Assembly: GCF_001676785.2 (NCBI RefSeq)
Contig: NZ_CP015910.2
Location: forward strand, 806,001-870,000
DNA from: Brachyspira hyodysenteriae ATCC 27164
GTDB taxonomy: Bacteria; Spirochaetota; Brachyspiria; Brachyspirales; Brachyspiraceae
Direction of reading: 5' to 3'
DNA length: 64,000 bases
Made by a program: the position numbers and the translations under genes. Positions 8,500-16,990 of this stretch are shown one piece after another; the stretch's first letter is position 1, and every line of letters begins with the position of its first letter. The notes under the pieces were generated by a model. The model saw only the letters and a program-made list of their open reading frames with translations. It ran no database searches and was not told the origin of the DNA.

Positions 8500-8913
8500 T
8501 TAATCTGGTACTTTTTGACCTATTAACATTCCTGCAAAATCTATGAATATATTTATGTAATTATCTAAGCTTATTACATACATATTCCATCTTTTCTTTA
8601 TTTTTATAATTGCGGCATCAGGATTTGTCTTTTTAACAGTGTTTAATACTTTCTTATCTATAAAATTTATAGGTATAGGAGATGAATTTCCGCTTACCTC
8701 CTGCCAATATCCGTCTAAATCAAAATGTATTACTATATCATCATTAAATGTAACTTCATAAAATTCGCTTGTTTTATATACATTTATTATATCATCATAA
8801 TTAAAATAGTCATTGATAAAATTTACTGACTTTTCAGGAAGCAGATTATTGTATGGAAATAAAGTCATACAAATAAGAATAAATAATAATACGTTTTCTA
8901 ATTTTCTGTTCAT
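8500..8913 (-). CDS. PepSY-like (DUF2874) exported protein, paralogue
   Basis: A 137-residue paralogue of the next gene with the same double-repeat layout: EKSVNFINDYFNYDDIINVYKTSEF, YEVTFNDDIVIHFDLDGYW, then LNTVKKTNPDAAIIKIKKRW and a final FIDFAGMLIGQKVPD. The N-terminus has a hydrophobic stretch (LLFILICMTLFPYN) acting as a signal peptide or anchor. The shared KIKK(R/K)WN motif ties the pair together. Its position as first gene of a two-gene unit suggests duplication. Ligand and role are unknown. Confidence 0.75.
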   Translation of the reverse strand: MNRKLENVLLFILICMTLFPYNNLLPEKSVNFINDYFNYDDIINVYKTSEFYEVTFNDDIVIHFDLDGYWQEVSGNSSPIPINFIDKKVLNTVKKTNPDAAIIKIKKRWNMYVISLDNYINIFIDFAGMLIGQKVPD

Positions 8914-9063
8914 TTTTCTTTAATTTAAGATTATATTACAAATATAACAAAAATTGCATAAATATCAATAAAAAATAATTAATTAAAAAATAAAAATAAA
9001 ACTAGTAATTAATGCAAAATAATATAAAATATCATAGAGTATAATTTGTTAATGGAATAGTAT

Positions 9064-10500
9064 ATGATAGTAGATTTAAAAAAATATTCTTTAATAGATT
9101 GGCAGCAAATAAAGGATAATATTGATAGCATAAAAGATATGCAGTTAGATATTATTGTTATTAATGAAGATGGTATACTGAGTGTTATACCTTATGAAAA
9201 GATAGAAGATGTTTTATTTCCATTAGATGGCTCAGAATATATTAAAAGATCTTCTATATATATAGATAAATCTTTGATTTCTATAATAGGTAAGCAATTG
9301 ACCATAGATTTAAATAAACAGCATGCTGATATACATGATGTTAATATTTTTTATTCACTATATAAAAACTGCAGATTTGAAACGGATAAGGATTATTATA
9401 ATAATCATTTCAATGAATTAATATCTATAAGAAATATAGAAAGAATAGATTATTTAAAAGAATTATTTAACAAATTAAAATTATTTACCACTCAAAATAA
9501 AGTGGATTTAGAATTAGCAAAATTAATAGGAAATATTTTAACTGATATAGGTATAATAGAAAGATTAAATTTAATATATCATTTAAATTATATAAAACAA
9601 AATAATATATCAGATTTAAAAAACTATCAAAATGTTAAGAAAGATGATCTTCTTTTTGCAGATATTATAGGTACTATAGTTAATATATTAGAAAAAGAAT
9701 ATAGTGATGCATATATATTTAGTAATATTTCATCGTTTAAAGATGATAATGTAATATGTCATAGCAATAGGGTATTTGTTATGATGGTAGAGTTTTTATA
9801 TTATTATAATGAAGAAATATCAAGAGGTGTAGCATCAAAATTAAGAGTAGATTATAAAAAGAAATATTATTCATACTATAATGAAATAGGAAAAAAATAT
9901 AATTTACTTACTAAGGCTGACAGAATAGAGGATATATCGAAGGTAGGATTTAGAAAAATAGAACAGAATGAAATAAAATATTATGCAAGAGCTGCTTTTT
10001 GGCATGATATAGCACTTGTTGATGTACTTCATAATATTCCTATAGCTGCAAACAATGAAGGAGACAGTCATTCTATATTAGGATTTAATTTGCTTAAATA
10101 CTGTATGGCTCAGAATGAATATACATATACTACAGTTGGACTTCATCATGAGTATTATGGAAATGGATACGGTACATTTACAAACATGTATAATAAGCAG
10201 TTTGCAAATAAGACTTATAATAATATAGAAAATATATTAACTTATGATGCTAATGATATTGAGAATTTAACAGCATTATCATATTTCCCTGCTAAGGCTT
10301 TAGAAATAATAGATTCTTATGATAGTTTATATACAAATGCTTATAAGAATAGCACAGGAAATATAGTTAATGAAGTTATAGCTTATATGTATGAAAATTT
10401 TTTGGGATATGATATAAAGATTGATCCTATAATTTTCTATATATTTATTAAATATTTAGAAAATGTAAAAAATGCAAGTATATTTGATTGTCCTTTATAA
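9064..10500 (+). CDS. HD-GYP-like phosphohydrolase domain protein, degenerate
   Basis: A 478-residue cytoplasmic protein. The C-terminal third looks like an HD-GYP domain, the family that hydrolyses cyclic di-GMP: FWHDIALVDV near residue 313 supplies the HD pair, HSILGF follows, and LHHEYYGNGYG near residue 361 resembles the HHE..DGxGYP signature, with Asp-Gly changed to Tyr-Gly-Asn and Pro changed to Gly. The usual GKIGIPD block appears altered to a VLHNIPIA stretch. The N-terminal ~230 residues are unrecognised. It may be a divergent phosphodiesterase or a catalytically dead c-di-GMP receptor. An 80-bp gap separates it from the sigma factor gene, so co-transcription is possible. Confidence 0.65.
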   Translation: MIVDLKKYSLIDWQQIKDNIDSIKDMQLDIIVINEDGILSVIPYEKIEDVLFPLDGSEYIKRSSIYIDKSLISIIGKQLTIDLNKQHADIHDVNIFYSLYKNCRFETDKDYYNNHFNELISIRNIERIDYLKELFNKLKLFTTQNKVDLELAKLIGNILTDIGIIERLNLIYHLNYIKQNNISDLKNYQNVKKDDLLFADIIGTIVNILEKEYSDAYIFSNISSFKDDNVICHSNRVFVMMVEFLYYYNEEISRGVASKLRVDYKKKYYSYYNEIGKKYNLLTKADRIEDISKVGFRKIEQNEIKYYARAAFWHDIALVDVLHNIPIAANNEGDSHSILGFNLLKYCMAQNEYTYTTVGLHHEYYGNGYGTFTNMYNKQFANKTYNNIENILTYDANDIENLTALSYFPAKALEIIDSYDSLYTNAYKNSTGNIVNEVIAYMYENFLGYDIKIDPIIFYIFIKYLENVKNASIFDCPL

Positions 10501-10580
10501 TTAAATATTTATTATATACTTGACAATTTGTAAAAATCTTATATCCTAATAGTAATATTTTTTTGTTTTAGGGAAAGTAA

Positions 10581-11510
10581 TTGTTAAAAAAAGATATTAA
10601 TCAAGAGTATAAAGGACCTGTTAGCGTATATTTAAAGCAAATAGGTGAAATAAGAAGACTCACTAAAGAAGAGGAACTTGATTTATGGCAGCGTCTTGAA
10701 GTTTGCCGAAATGATAGAGCATTGTTAGAAAATAATGATGATGAAGAGTCTTTAAAGAAAATAGAAGAGATAGATAAAGAAATAGATTCCATACAGCATA
10801 AGCTTGTAAAATCAAATTTAAGGCTTGTTATAAGTATAGCTAAAAGATATTATAATAGCGGAGTACCTTTTATTGATATTATAGATGAGGGAAATATAGG
10901 GCTTATAGAGGCTGTAAAAAGATTTGAATATAAAAAAGGATTTAAATTTTCTACTTATGGTGTTTGGTGGATAAAGCAGAGTATAGTAAAAGAAATATCA
11001 AGCAAAAGACATATTATAAGATTTCCTATGCATATAGCAAGACTTATTAAAAAGAGTATACAAACATCAAAAACACTCACTCAGAAATTAGGAAGAGATC
11101 CTACAATAGATGAAATATCTAAAGAAATGAAAATAGATAGAAAGACTTTATCTTATATTATGATATTTACTCAGGATACTGCCAGTGTTGACTCTTTTTT
11201 CAGAAATTCAGATAATAATGATATGACTTCTATAATAGAAGATAAAAATTTCCCATCACCTCATCAAAAAGCATTTATGGATAGTTTGAGAGATACTTTA
11301 ACAGAGGCGCTTAAATGCTTGGATGAAAAAGAGAGAACTGTTATTATATCAAGATATGGTTTATATGGAAAAGAGGCAAAAACTCTTGAAGATACAGGAA
11401 AAGAATTAAATATCACTAGAGAAAGAGTAAGACAGATTCAAATAAAAGCCATAAAGAAACTTGCAGGACTTAATTTATCTAAAGAATTAAAAAGCTTCTT
11501 ATGGGATTAA
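10581..11510 (+). CDS. Sigma-70 family RNA polymerase sigma factor
   Basis: A 309-residue sigma factor with regions 1.2 to 4: GPVSVYLKQIGEI with LTKEEELDL (1.2), NLRLVISIAKRYYNSGVPFIDIIDEGNIGL and the promoter-melting FKFSTYGVWWIKQSI (2.1-2.4), RDPTIDEISKEM (3), and DEKERTVIISRYGL with ITRERVRQIQIKAIKKL (4.1-4.2). It lacks region 1.1 and the long non-conserved insert of the usual primary sigma, so it is best called a group 1/2 (RpoD/RpoS-like) factor. The start is TTG with AGGGAAAG upstream; no in-frame ATG would retain region 1.2. Promoter specificity cannot be read from sequence alone. Confidence 0.93.
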   Translation: MLKKDINQEYKGPVSVYLKQIGEIRRLTKEEELDLWQRLEVCRNDRALLENNDDEESLKKIEEIDKEIDSIQHKLVKSNLRLVISIAKRYYNSGVPFIDIIDEGNIGLIEAVKRFEYKKGFKFSTYGVWWIKQSIVKEISSKRHIIRFPMHIARLIKKSIQTSKTLTQKLGRDPTIDEISKEMKIDRKTLSYIMIFTQDTASVDSFFRNSDNNDMTSIIEDKNFPSPHQKAFMDSLRDTLTEALKCLDEKERTVIISRYGLYGKEAKTLEDTGKELNITRERVRQIQIKAIKKLAGLNLSKELKSFLWD

Positions 11511-11606
11511 ATAATTTTCATTTCATAATTATATTTTTTTATTAAACAATTTATATTTTTACCGAAAAGTTAATATATAATAAAATATAATCATGGATGG
11601 GAATTT

Positions 11607-12476
11607 ATGTCTAACGAAATGAAAGCAAAATTAAAACCTATAATTATAATAGTAATATTACTTGTAATTTTAGTTGCAGGTTTCTTTATTACTAAAAGCA
11701 TATTGAGCAGTAATAATATACCTATTTTAGATTTCGGTGCTGCTGATACTAATGATATGCCGGCAGATACTTTAACAACAGATGATATATTCGGTGAGGA
11801 TATAACTCCTGAAGAAAAAGATTTCTTAGCTACAAATAACACCATATTGTCAGATAATAATACGAATACAAAATCAACAAATAAAGATTCTTCTATAAAT
11901 CTTACAGACAGCGGATTATATGAAGCTGGAAACAATCTTGATATACCAGATATACAGCCTCCTGCTACTAAACCAAATAATAGCAGTTCAGCTTATACTT
12001 ATAATACTGAAAATACAGTTTTAGTAACAAGTTCTAATACTCTTAGACCTAATGATAATATGATGATGGATACAGCTTCTACTGGAACAAATGTAAGAAT
12101 AAGCTCATTTATCATCAATTATAATGATAGATTTGTTGCTACTAGGACTAATCCTGTTTTAATAACTTTAGCTGTAAAATCTCCTGCTGAAGGAAAATAT
12201 GCTAAAATTAGAGTATATGCTAGAAGAGTAGATAACAATTACAATATATTAAGCAGAGACTTAGTATTCTATTTGCCTAAAATATATGTATTGGACGGAC
12301 AGGCTCAGACACAATTCTACTTTGCAGGAAGAACTTCTGCAAGCGGAAAGTATTTGCCTAAAGGAAGATACTTATTATATGCCGAAGCAGAAATTACAGA
12401 TGCTAACGGCAGATCAATTGGAAAAACAGGAAGATATCCTGTTCCTCAATGGAATTATGTTGTAACATTACAATAA
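11607..12476 (+). CDS. Membrane-anchored protein with low-complexity linker and beta-rich C-terminus
   Basis: Not a recognised family. The 289-residue product has a Lys-containing N-terminus, one transmembrane helix (about residues 11-30, IIIIVILLVILVAGFFI), a long Asp/Asn/Thr/Ser-rich linker to about residue 165, and a beta-strand-rich C-terminal domain of about 120 residues (VRISSFIINYN to the end). That domain contains RIYVYARR-like and GRYLLYAEAEITDANGRSIG segments, suggesting an Ig-like fold in the periplasm. This topology fits an envelope protein held in the inner membrane. It is followed by a strong terminator. Confidence 0.8.
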   Translation: MSNEMKAKLKPIIIIVILLVILVAGFFITKSILSSNNIPILDFGAADTNDMPADTLTTDDIFGEDITPEEKDFLATNNTILSDNNTNTKSTNKDSSINLTDSGLYEAGNNLDIPDIQPPATKPNNSSSAYTYNTENTVLVTSSNTLRPNDNMMMDTASTGTNVRISSFIINYNDRFVATRTNPVLITLAVKSPAEGKYAKIRVYARRVDNNYNILSRDLVFYLPKIYVLDGQAQTQFYFAGRTSASGKYLPKGRYLLYAEAEITDANGRSIGKTGRYPVPQWNYVVTLQ

Positions 12477-12499
12477 AAATATTTTGTTGTAATGCATTA

Positions 12500-12538
12500 A
12501 ACTCCCCATTATTATAAAAAATATTGGGGAGTTTTTTA
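12500..12538 (+). terminator. Rho-independent terminator overlapping the GNAT gene's end
   Basis: A 9-bp stem AACTCCCCA (12500-12508) and TGGGGAGTT (12525-12533) is followed by a T run. It serves the plus-strand gene and its T tract overlaps the stop of the convergent acetyltransferase gene. Confidence 0.88.
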
Positions 12539-12976
12539 TATAATTCTCATATGGATAATAGGAAAATTATTTCCTAGATCATCGTATTCATCTCTTTTAT
12601 AATCTTTAAAACCCATATGTTTATAAAAGTTATATGCATTTGTATTTTGTTCATTTACAGATACTTCTTTAATATCATAATTTTCAATTGCATATTTTAT
12701 TAATTCTTTTCCTATACCATTTCCTATTGCTTCAGGATCTAAAAAAAGCATTTCTAATTTTTTATTTTCTGTGCCCATAAAGCCTACAATATTATCTTCT
12801 ATTTCAGCAATTATTAAATGCTTTATATCTATTAAATATTTTTTAACGTATTTGGATATATTTATAATATCATCTTCTTTTAAAAATAAATGAGTTGCTC
12901 TTACAGATTTTTCCCATAGTATATAGAGTTTATCTATTATTTCATAATCTCTATTTTTTGTTTCATATATTGTCAT
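12536..12976 (-). CDS. GNAT-family N-acetyltransferase, YjaB-like
   Basis: A 146-residue acetyl-CoA-dependent acyltransferase. The N-terminal SVRATHLFLKEDDI segment is characteristic of the YjaB-type GNAT subgroup. Strand beta4 MLFLDPEAIGNGIGKELIKYAI holds the acetyl-CoA pyrophosphate-binding motif (Q/RxxGxG/A form, here G-N-G-I-G-K), and NEQNTNAYNFYKHMGF is the usual C-terminal motif B. Substrate is unknown. It is monocistronic and converges on the neighbour's terminator. Confidence 0.88.
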   Translation of the reverse strand: MTIYETKNRDYEIIDKLYILWEKSVRATHLFLKEDDIINISKYVKKYLIDIKHLIIAEIEDNIVGFMGTENKKLEMLFLDPEAIGNGIGKELIKYAIENYDIKEVSVNEQNTNAYNFYKHMGFKDYKRDEYDDLGNNFPIIHMRII

Positions 12977-13069
12977 AATATAAAAGTCCTAATAAAAAAA
13001 TATCTATGCAAATTAATTAAATTAACTTACATAGATAAAACATTTATTAATTATATATATTATTTCTAA

Positions 13070-13816
13070 TTATTGGAAATTCTTTTCTATTAATTTTTCA
13101 TAAGTACCATTTGTCATTACTTGAGAAAGTCCTGCATTAATTTTTTCTAAAAGAGCTGTATCTTCTTTTCTTAATGCAATTGCATAATTTTCTACTATAG
13201 CATCACTTTCTATTAATTTTATATCATCATTATATTTAGCAAAATTTTTGCAAGGTTCTTTATCAAATACAATAGCAGCGATTTTCTTTTCTTTTAATGC
13301 AAGTACAGCAGCAGCACCTGTATCAAATTTTTCATTATTTACTTCTTTGTTTTCTGTCATTATAGTATCACCTGTTGTACCTATAACCACACCTATATTT
13401 TTACCTGCTAAATCATCAAATGTTTTTATAGTATCATCATCTTTATGAACTAACATAACTTGGCTTGAAACATAATAAGGTTCTGAGAAATTAACAAACT
13501 GTTTTCTTTCTTCAGTAACAGTCATACCTGCTATTATAGCATCTATTTTTTTAGCCTGAAGTGCTGGTAAAAGTCCTTTAAACTGCATATGTGTGAACTC
13601 TACATTCAAACCAGATAATTTTGCCACTTCACTCATTATATCATAATCAAAGCCGCCTATTTTTCCATTACTGTCTAAATATCCAAAAGGCGGAAAGTCA
13701 ACATCTATTCCAACATATATTTTTTTATTTTCAGTTTCTGTTGTTTTTGCTGAATTACCGCATGATACAATGAGCATTGAAGAAATAATCATTATTAATG
13801 TTAGTATTTTTTTCAT
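13070..13816 (-). CDS. Polar amino acid-binding lipoprotein of an ABC transporter
   Basis: Family 3 solute-binding protein (HisJ/ArgT/GlnH type) of about 248 residues. The reading frame extends 63 bp upstream, but the ATG at 13816 is taken because GAGGG lies just before it and it begins a clean lipoprotein signal with lipobox LIVSC. The binding core shows VGIDVDFPPFGYLDSNGKIGGFDYDIM, the lobe segment IIAGMTVTEERKQFVNFSEPYY with ligand-contacting Arg, and GTTGDT. The Asp in FDYDIM and the Arg are the usual alpha-carboxyl/amino contacts, so an amino acid ligand is likely. No permease or ATPase is adjacent. Confidence 0.9.
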   Translation of the reverse strand: MKKILTLIMIISSMLIVSCGNSAKTTETENKKIYVGIDVDFPPFGYLDSNGKIGGFDYDIMSEVAKLSGLNVEFTHMQFKGLLPALQAKKIDAIIAGMTVTEERKQFVNFSEPYYVSSQVMLVHKDDDTIKTFDDLAGKNIGVVIGTTGDTIMTENKEVNNEKFDTGAAAVLALKEKKIAAIVFDKEPCKNFAKYNDDIKLIESDAIVENYAIALRKEDTALLEKINAGLSQVMTNGTYEKLIEKNFQ

Positions 13817-13840
13817 TTTTACCCTCTTTATAAAATAATT

Positions 13841-13899
13841 TATAACTATTAATAGTATTACTATGTAATATAATATCATTAATAGTTATAAAAGTCAAG
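13841..13899 (-). promoter_or_regulatory. Promoter of amino-acid-binding gene with 13-bp inverted repeat
   Basis: A perfect 13-bp inverted repeat, TATAACTATTAAT at 13841-13853 and its complement at 13878-13890, flanks a candidate promoter whose -35 is TTGACT (13898-13893) and whose -10 is TATTAT about 17 bp on. The arms lie in the spacer and in the early transcript, as expected for a repressor site. No terminator tract follows. Confidence 0.5.
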
Positions 13900-13920
13900 A
13901 ATAAAATTAATAAAAATATA

Positions 13921-13967
13921 GTTATCATAATATTGATATAATGATTATTTAATTATATAATCATTAT
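13921..13967 (+). promoter_or_regulatory. birA upstream region: recurring GTTATCATAATAT motif and start-abutting hairpin
   Basis: GTTATCATAATATTGATA (13921-13938) is one of three similar motifs in divergent gaps of this window. It is followed by an 11-bp perfect inverted repeat (ATAATGATTAT 13938-13948 and complement 13957-13967) that ends exactly before the ATG of birA. No Shine-Dalgarno is visible. The hairpin could control translation or be an operator. Confidence 0.45.
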
Positions 13968-14735
13968 ATGAAAGTTAACATATTTACAGAAAATTTAAAT
14001 ACTAAAATATACGGAAAAAATACTTTATTATTTGAATCATTAGAAAGTACAAATAAAAAAATGATAGAAGATTTAAATAATAAAGTGAAGCTGGAAGAGG
14101 GAAGTGTATATATAGCATTAGTGCAGACATCAGGAAAGGGAAGCTATGGTAATAAATGGGAATCTAATAATAATTTAGGTTTATGGTTTAGTGTTTTAGT
14201 TTACTCGCCATATAAAAAAGAGGCTTTAAGTTTTTTGCCTGGTATAGCTTTAAGTAAATGTTTGAGAGAGAAATATAATGTTGATGCTCATGTTAAATGG
14301 CCTAATGATGTTTTAGTAGGCAGTAAAAAGATATCAGGTACTCTTATACAAGTTACTCCTATTGAAAATATAAATGCATGTGTTATAGGAACGGGTGTTA
14401 ATTTATATCAAAGAAAAGAAGATTTTGATTTGAGTATAAGAAATAAAGCTACTTCATTATATATTGAAACAGGAAAAAAAGTAGAATTGAGTGATTTTTA
14501 TAAAAATTTGATTTATTATTTTGAAGATGTTTATACAGGAACTAAAAATCTATCAGAATATTTCAAAGAGTATAGCAAAATGATAGGCAGAACTATAAAA
14601 GCTATAAAAGATGATGCTGAAATATATGCTAAAGTAAAAGGAATAACAGAAGAAGGATATTTACAGGTTGAAGTTAATGGACAAGATGAAACTTGGATAT
14701 CAAGAGCTTCTTTGGATATAGATACAAACTATTAA
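13968..14735 (+). CDS. birA: Biotin--[acetyl-CoA-carboxylase] ligase, no DNA-binding domain
   Basis: A 255-residue cytoplasmic enzyme that forms biotinyl-AMP and attaches biotin to the carrier protein of biotin-dependent carboxylases. The motifs of the family are clear: TNKKM at the start, QTSGKGSYGNKWES (biotinyl-AMP-binding loop, RxGxG-like with Lys for Arg), KWPNDVLVGSKKISGTLIQ, and GTGVNL. The C-terminal SH3-like domain (WISRASLDID) is present. There is no N-terminal winged helix, so this is a group I monofunctional ligase and not a transcriptional repressor. A palindrome abuts the start codon. It is followed 23 bp later by a small membrane protein gene. Confidence 0.93.
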   Translation: MKVNIFTENLNTKIYGKNTLLFESLESTNKKMIEDLNNKVKLEEGSVYIALVQTSGKGSYGNKWESNNNLGLWFSVLVYSPYKKEALSFLPGIALSKCLREKYNVDAHVKWPNDVLVGSKKISGTLIQVTPIENINACVIGTGVNLYQRKEDFDLSIRNKATSLYIETGKKVELSDFYKNLIYYFEDVYTGTKNLSEYFKEYSKMIGRTIKAIKDDAEIYAKVKGITEEGYLQVEVNGQDETWISRASLDIDTNY

Positions 14736-14758
14736 AAATAAATAAACGGAAGGTAATT

Positions 14759-14998
14759 ATGAGAAAACCAATACCATATAAAAAACCAGAAGAGAAGAAA
14801 CATATAAATAAAAAAAGTATATTTTTGCTTATCATATTTGAAATAATTATTATAGTGCTTTCAATAGTTACTACGGCTATAATATCATTATTATTCGGAA
14901 TCAATCCTTATATAAGTGCGGGAATAAGTGCTGCTATACTTGTGGTATTTAGTGTATTTGTTGCTAAGGAGTTTTTATTTAGTATTAATAAGCGATAA
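14759..14998 (+). CDS. Small two-helix membrane protein
   Basis: A 79-residue protein of unknown function. The ATG at 14759 is chosen over an earlier in-frame position because GGAAGG precedes it. A basic N-terminus (MRKPIPYKKPEEKKHINKK) is followed by two hydrophobic helices, about residues 20-45 and 50-72, with a short Gly/Asn-Pro turn (FGINPY). The positive-inside rule places the N-terminus in the cytoplasm. It is probably co-transcribed with birA and ends in a terminator. Confidence 0.75.
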   Translation: MRKPIPYKKPEEKKHINKKSIFLLIIFEIIIIVLSIVTTAIISLLFGINPYISAGISAAILVVFSVFVAKEFLFSINKR

Positions 14999-15017
14999 GA
15001 TAAAATCTATAAAAATA

Positions 15018-15057
15018 CCTACCATATAATAAATGGGGTTTATTATGGTAGGCTTTT
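15018..15057 (+). terminator. Rho-independent terminator after the small membrane protein
   Basis: The 9-bp stem CCTACCATA (15018-15026) and TATGGTAGG (15044-15052) is followed by CTTTTT. Confidence 0.85.
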
Positions 15058-15170
15058 TAAGAAAACATATGATAAAAAATAAAAACAATCTATAATGTAT
15101 AGTATACTATATATAGTTTTTGTCAATATTATTTTTTAAAATATTAAAAAAATAAATGATATAATTTTAA

Positions 15171-15243
15171 AAAAAGCATGTATTTATTTTACATATAATA
15201 CAAATAAATAGCATGTTATATACTTATAATAGCATGTTATATA
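15171..15243 (-). terminator. Terminator-like hairpin of the ABC permease unit with a 21-bp-spaced direct repeat
   Basis: Downstream of the permease stop, minus-strand CATGCTATTTATTT can pair, with one bulge, with AAATAAATACATG, followed by CTTTTTTT (ending near 15169). AATAGCATGTTATATA occurs twice, at 15207-15222 and 15228-15243, exactly 21 bp apart. The hairpin explains only the first copy. Confidence 0.5.
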
Positions 15244-15247
15244 ATTC

Positions 15248-16912
15248 TTACAAAGTTATTTCCTTCTTATTGCTTATCTTAAAGAATATAACAAGCGATA
15301 TAATAGTTGTTAATGTAAGTATTGTAGAAAGTGCTGCTGCTGTTCCATAACTTGCTCTTATAACTTCCTGATAAATAGCCACAGACATAGTTCTTGATTT
15401 TGTTGTGTAAAGTATAACAGATGAGCTTAATTCGTTAATAACTGTTATCCAGCTTAATATAGCTCCAGATAATACACCTGAAAGCATTAATTTTGCCGTT
15501 ATATAAAAGAAGGTTTTTATTTCCGAAGCTCCAAGACTTATAGAAGCCTCATCTACATTTTTATCTATTTGATAAAGTATTGCTGAGCTTGATCTCAAAG
15601 TATAAGGAAGCCTTCTTATTACCAATGATATAATAATTATTATAGAACTTCCAGTCAGTATTATAGGAGGTTTATTAAAGGCAGTTAAAAATGTTATTCC
15701 TAGTACGGAACCCGGTATTATATATGGAAACATTGATACTATATCTATTATATTGGTTAATATATTTTTTCTTCTGATTGTTATATATGCTGTTAGCATT
15801 CCTACAATTATTATTACTGATATTGTGATTATTCCATATATATATGTGTTTTTTATAGAAGAGGCTAGAGAACGAAATATTGTTTCATAGCTTTCAAAAG
15901 AAAATTGACTAGTAAAAACGGATCTGTTTGTCTTTAGAAATGAAGTATATATAACTGTAATTTGAGGAAGTATAGAAATCAAAACTAAAATATATATTAT
16001 GCTATGAATCAATATAGATTTTATACCTTTTATATCTTTTGATTTTATACTGTTCATAGCGTTCATGGCATATGATCTTTTATTTACAATATATTTTTGA
16101 GATATAAACATTATAGTTGTAATTATTACCATTATAACGGACATTGAAGCGGAAAAGTTTGCATTGCTTCCTACTTCGCTTATGAACTCTGAATATATCA
16201 TAGTAGGCATAGTTCTGTATCCTTCGCCTATAAGCATAGGAGTACCGAAATCAGCCAATGCATTCATAAATACAATGAGTCCTGCTGAAACTATAGTTGG
16301 TTTTATTAGTGGTATAGTTACAGTCATATTTCTCATAAAACTAGAAGCACCTAGATTTTCAGAAGCCTCTAAAAATATATTATCAATTTTTCCTAAAGCT
16401 CCGTAAACATACATAAATATAAATGGATACAGTTTTAAAGAAAAAACTAAAAGTATGCCATCAAAACCATATATAGTTGGTATATTTATACCTATATATG
16501 AAAAAAATCTGGTAATAACTCCATTTCTTCCAAGAAGCAGTATCCAAGAATATGCACCTATAAATGCCGGCGACATCATAGATATTATTATTAGAATTTC
16601 TATGATTCTTTTGCCTTTTAAATTATACATTTTCATACAGTAGGCTAAAGGAGTTCCTATTAATACAGCAAGTATAGTTACAGAAGTTGTTACTACAAAA
16701 CTATTTATTAAAGTGCTGTAATAATATTTTTTGGTAAAGAATCTTATAAAATTATTTAATGTCCAAGCATCTGTTTTTATATCTTTAAAACTACTTAAAA
16801 ATAATGAAAATAATGGATAAACTAAAAATAATGCAAAGACAAATGTCATTATTATAGTAATATATGTCCAAAAGTCCATTTTTTTTAATATAGTTTTTAT
16901 TTTGTTTCTCAT
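15248..16912 (-). CDS. Iron(III)-type ABC transporter permease, fused double domain
   Basis: A 554-residue inner-membrane permease with two fused binding-protein-dependent transport domains, each of about six helices, as in FbpB/SfuB. Two EAA loops, which dock the ATPase, are visible: EASENLGASSFMRNMTVTIP (about residue 190) and DEASISLGASEIKTFFYITA (about residue 455). N- and C-terminal hydrophobic runs match. It is the last gene of a three-gene minus-strand unit with two binding lipoproteins. No ATPase gene is present on either side, so it must use one encoded elsewhere. Iron is the most likely substrate, but phosphonate or polyamine transport is not excluded. Confidence 0.85.
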   Translation of the reverse strand: MRNKIKTILKKMDFWTYITIIMTFVFALFLVYPLFSLFLSSFKDIKTDAWTLNNFIRFFTKKYYYSTLINSFVVTTSVTILAVLIGTPLAYCMKMYNLKGKRIIEILIIISMMSPAFIGAYSWILLLGRNGVITRFFSYIGINIPTIYGFDGILLVFSLKLYPFIFMYVYGALGKIDNIFLEASENLGASSFMRNMTVTIPLIKPTIVSAGLIVFMNALADFGTPMLIGEGYRTMPTMIYSEFISEVGSNANFSASMSVIMVIITTIMFISQKYIVNKRSYAMNAMNSIKSKDIKGIKSILIHSIIYILVLISILPQITVIYTSFLKTNRSVFTSQFSFESYETIFRSLASSIKNTYIYGIITISVIIIVGMLTAYITIRRKNILTNIIDIVSMFPYIIPGSVLGITFLTAFNKPPIILTGSSIIIIISLVIRRLPYTLRSSSAILYQIDKNVDEASISLGASEIKTFFYITAKLMLSGVLSGAILSWITVINELSSSVILYTTKSRTMSVAIYQEVIRASYGTAAALSTILTLTTIISLVIFFKISNKKEITL

Positions 16913-16930
16913 AATTATTTTCTCTTTTCA

Positions 16931-16961
16931 CTGCTGATAATGATATTTACTTTATCATCAG
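16931..16961 (-). other. Intercistronic stem-loop between binding protein and permease genes
   Basis: CTGCTGATAA (16931-16940) pairs with TTATCATCAG (16952-16961) with one mismatch, with no T tract. Such hairpins between binding protein and permease often stabilise the upstream mRNA or damp read-through; here that is an inference. Confidence 0.5.
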
Positions 16962-16990
16962 GATTTTAGTAAGAAAATATATAGATATTT

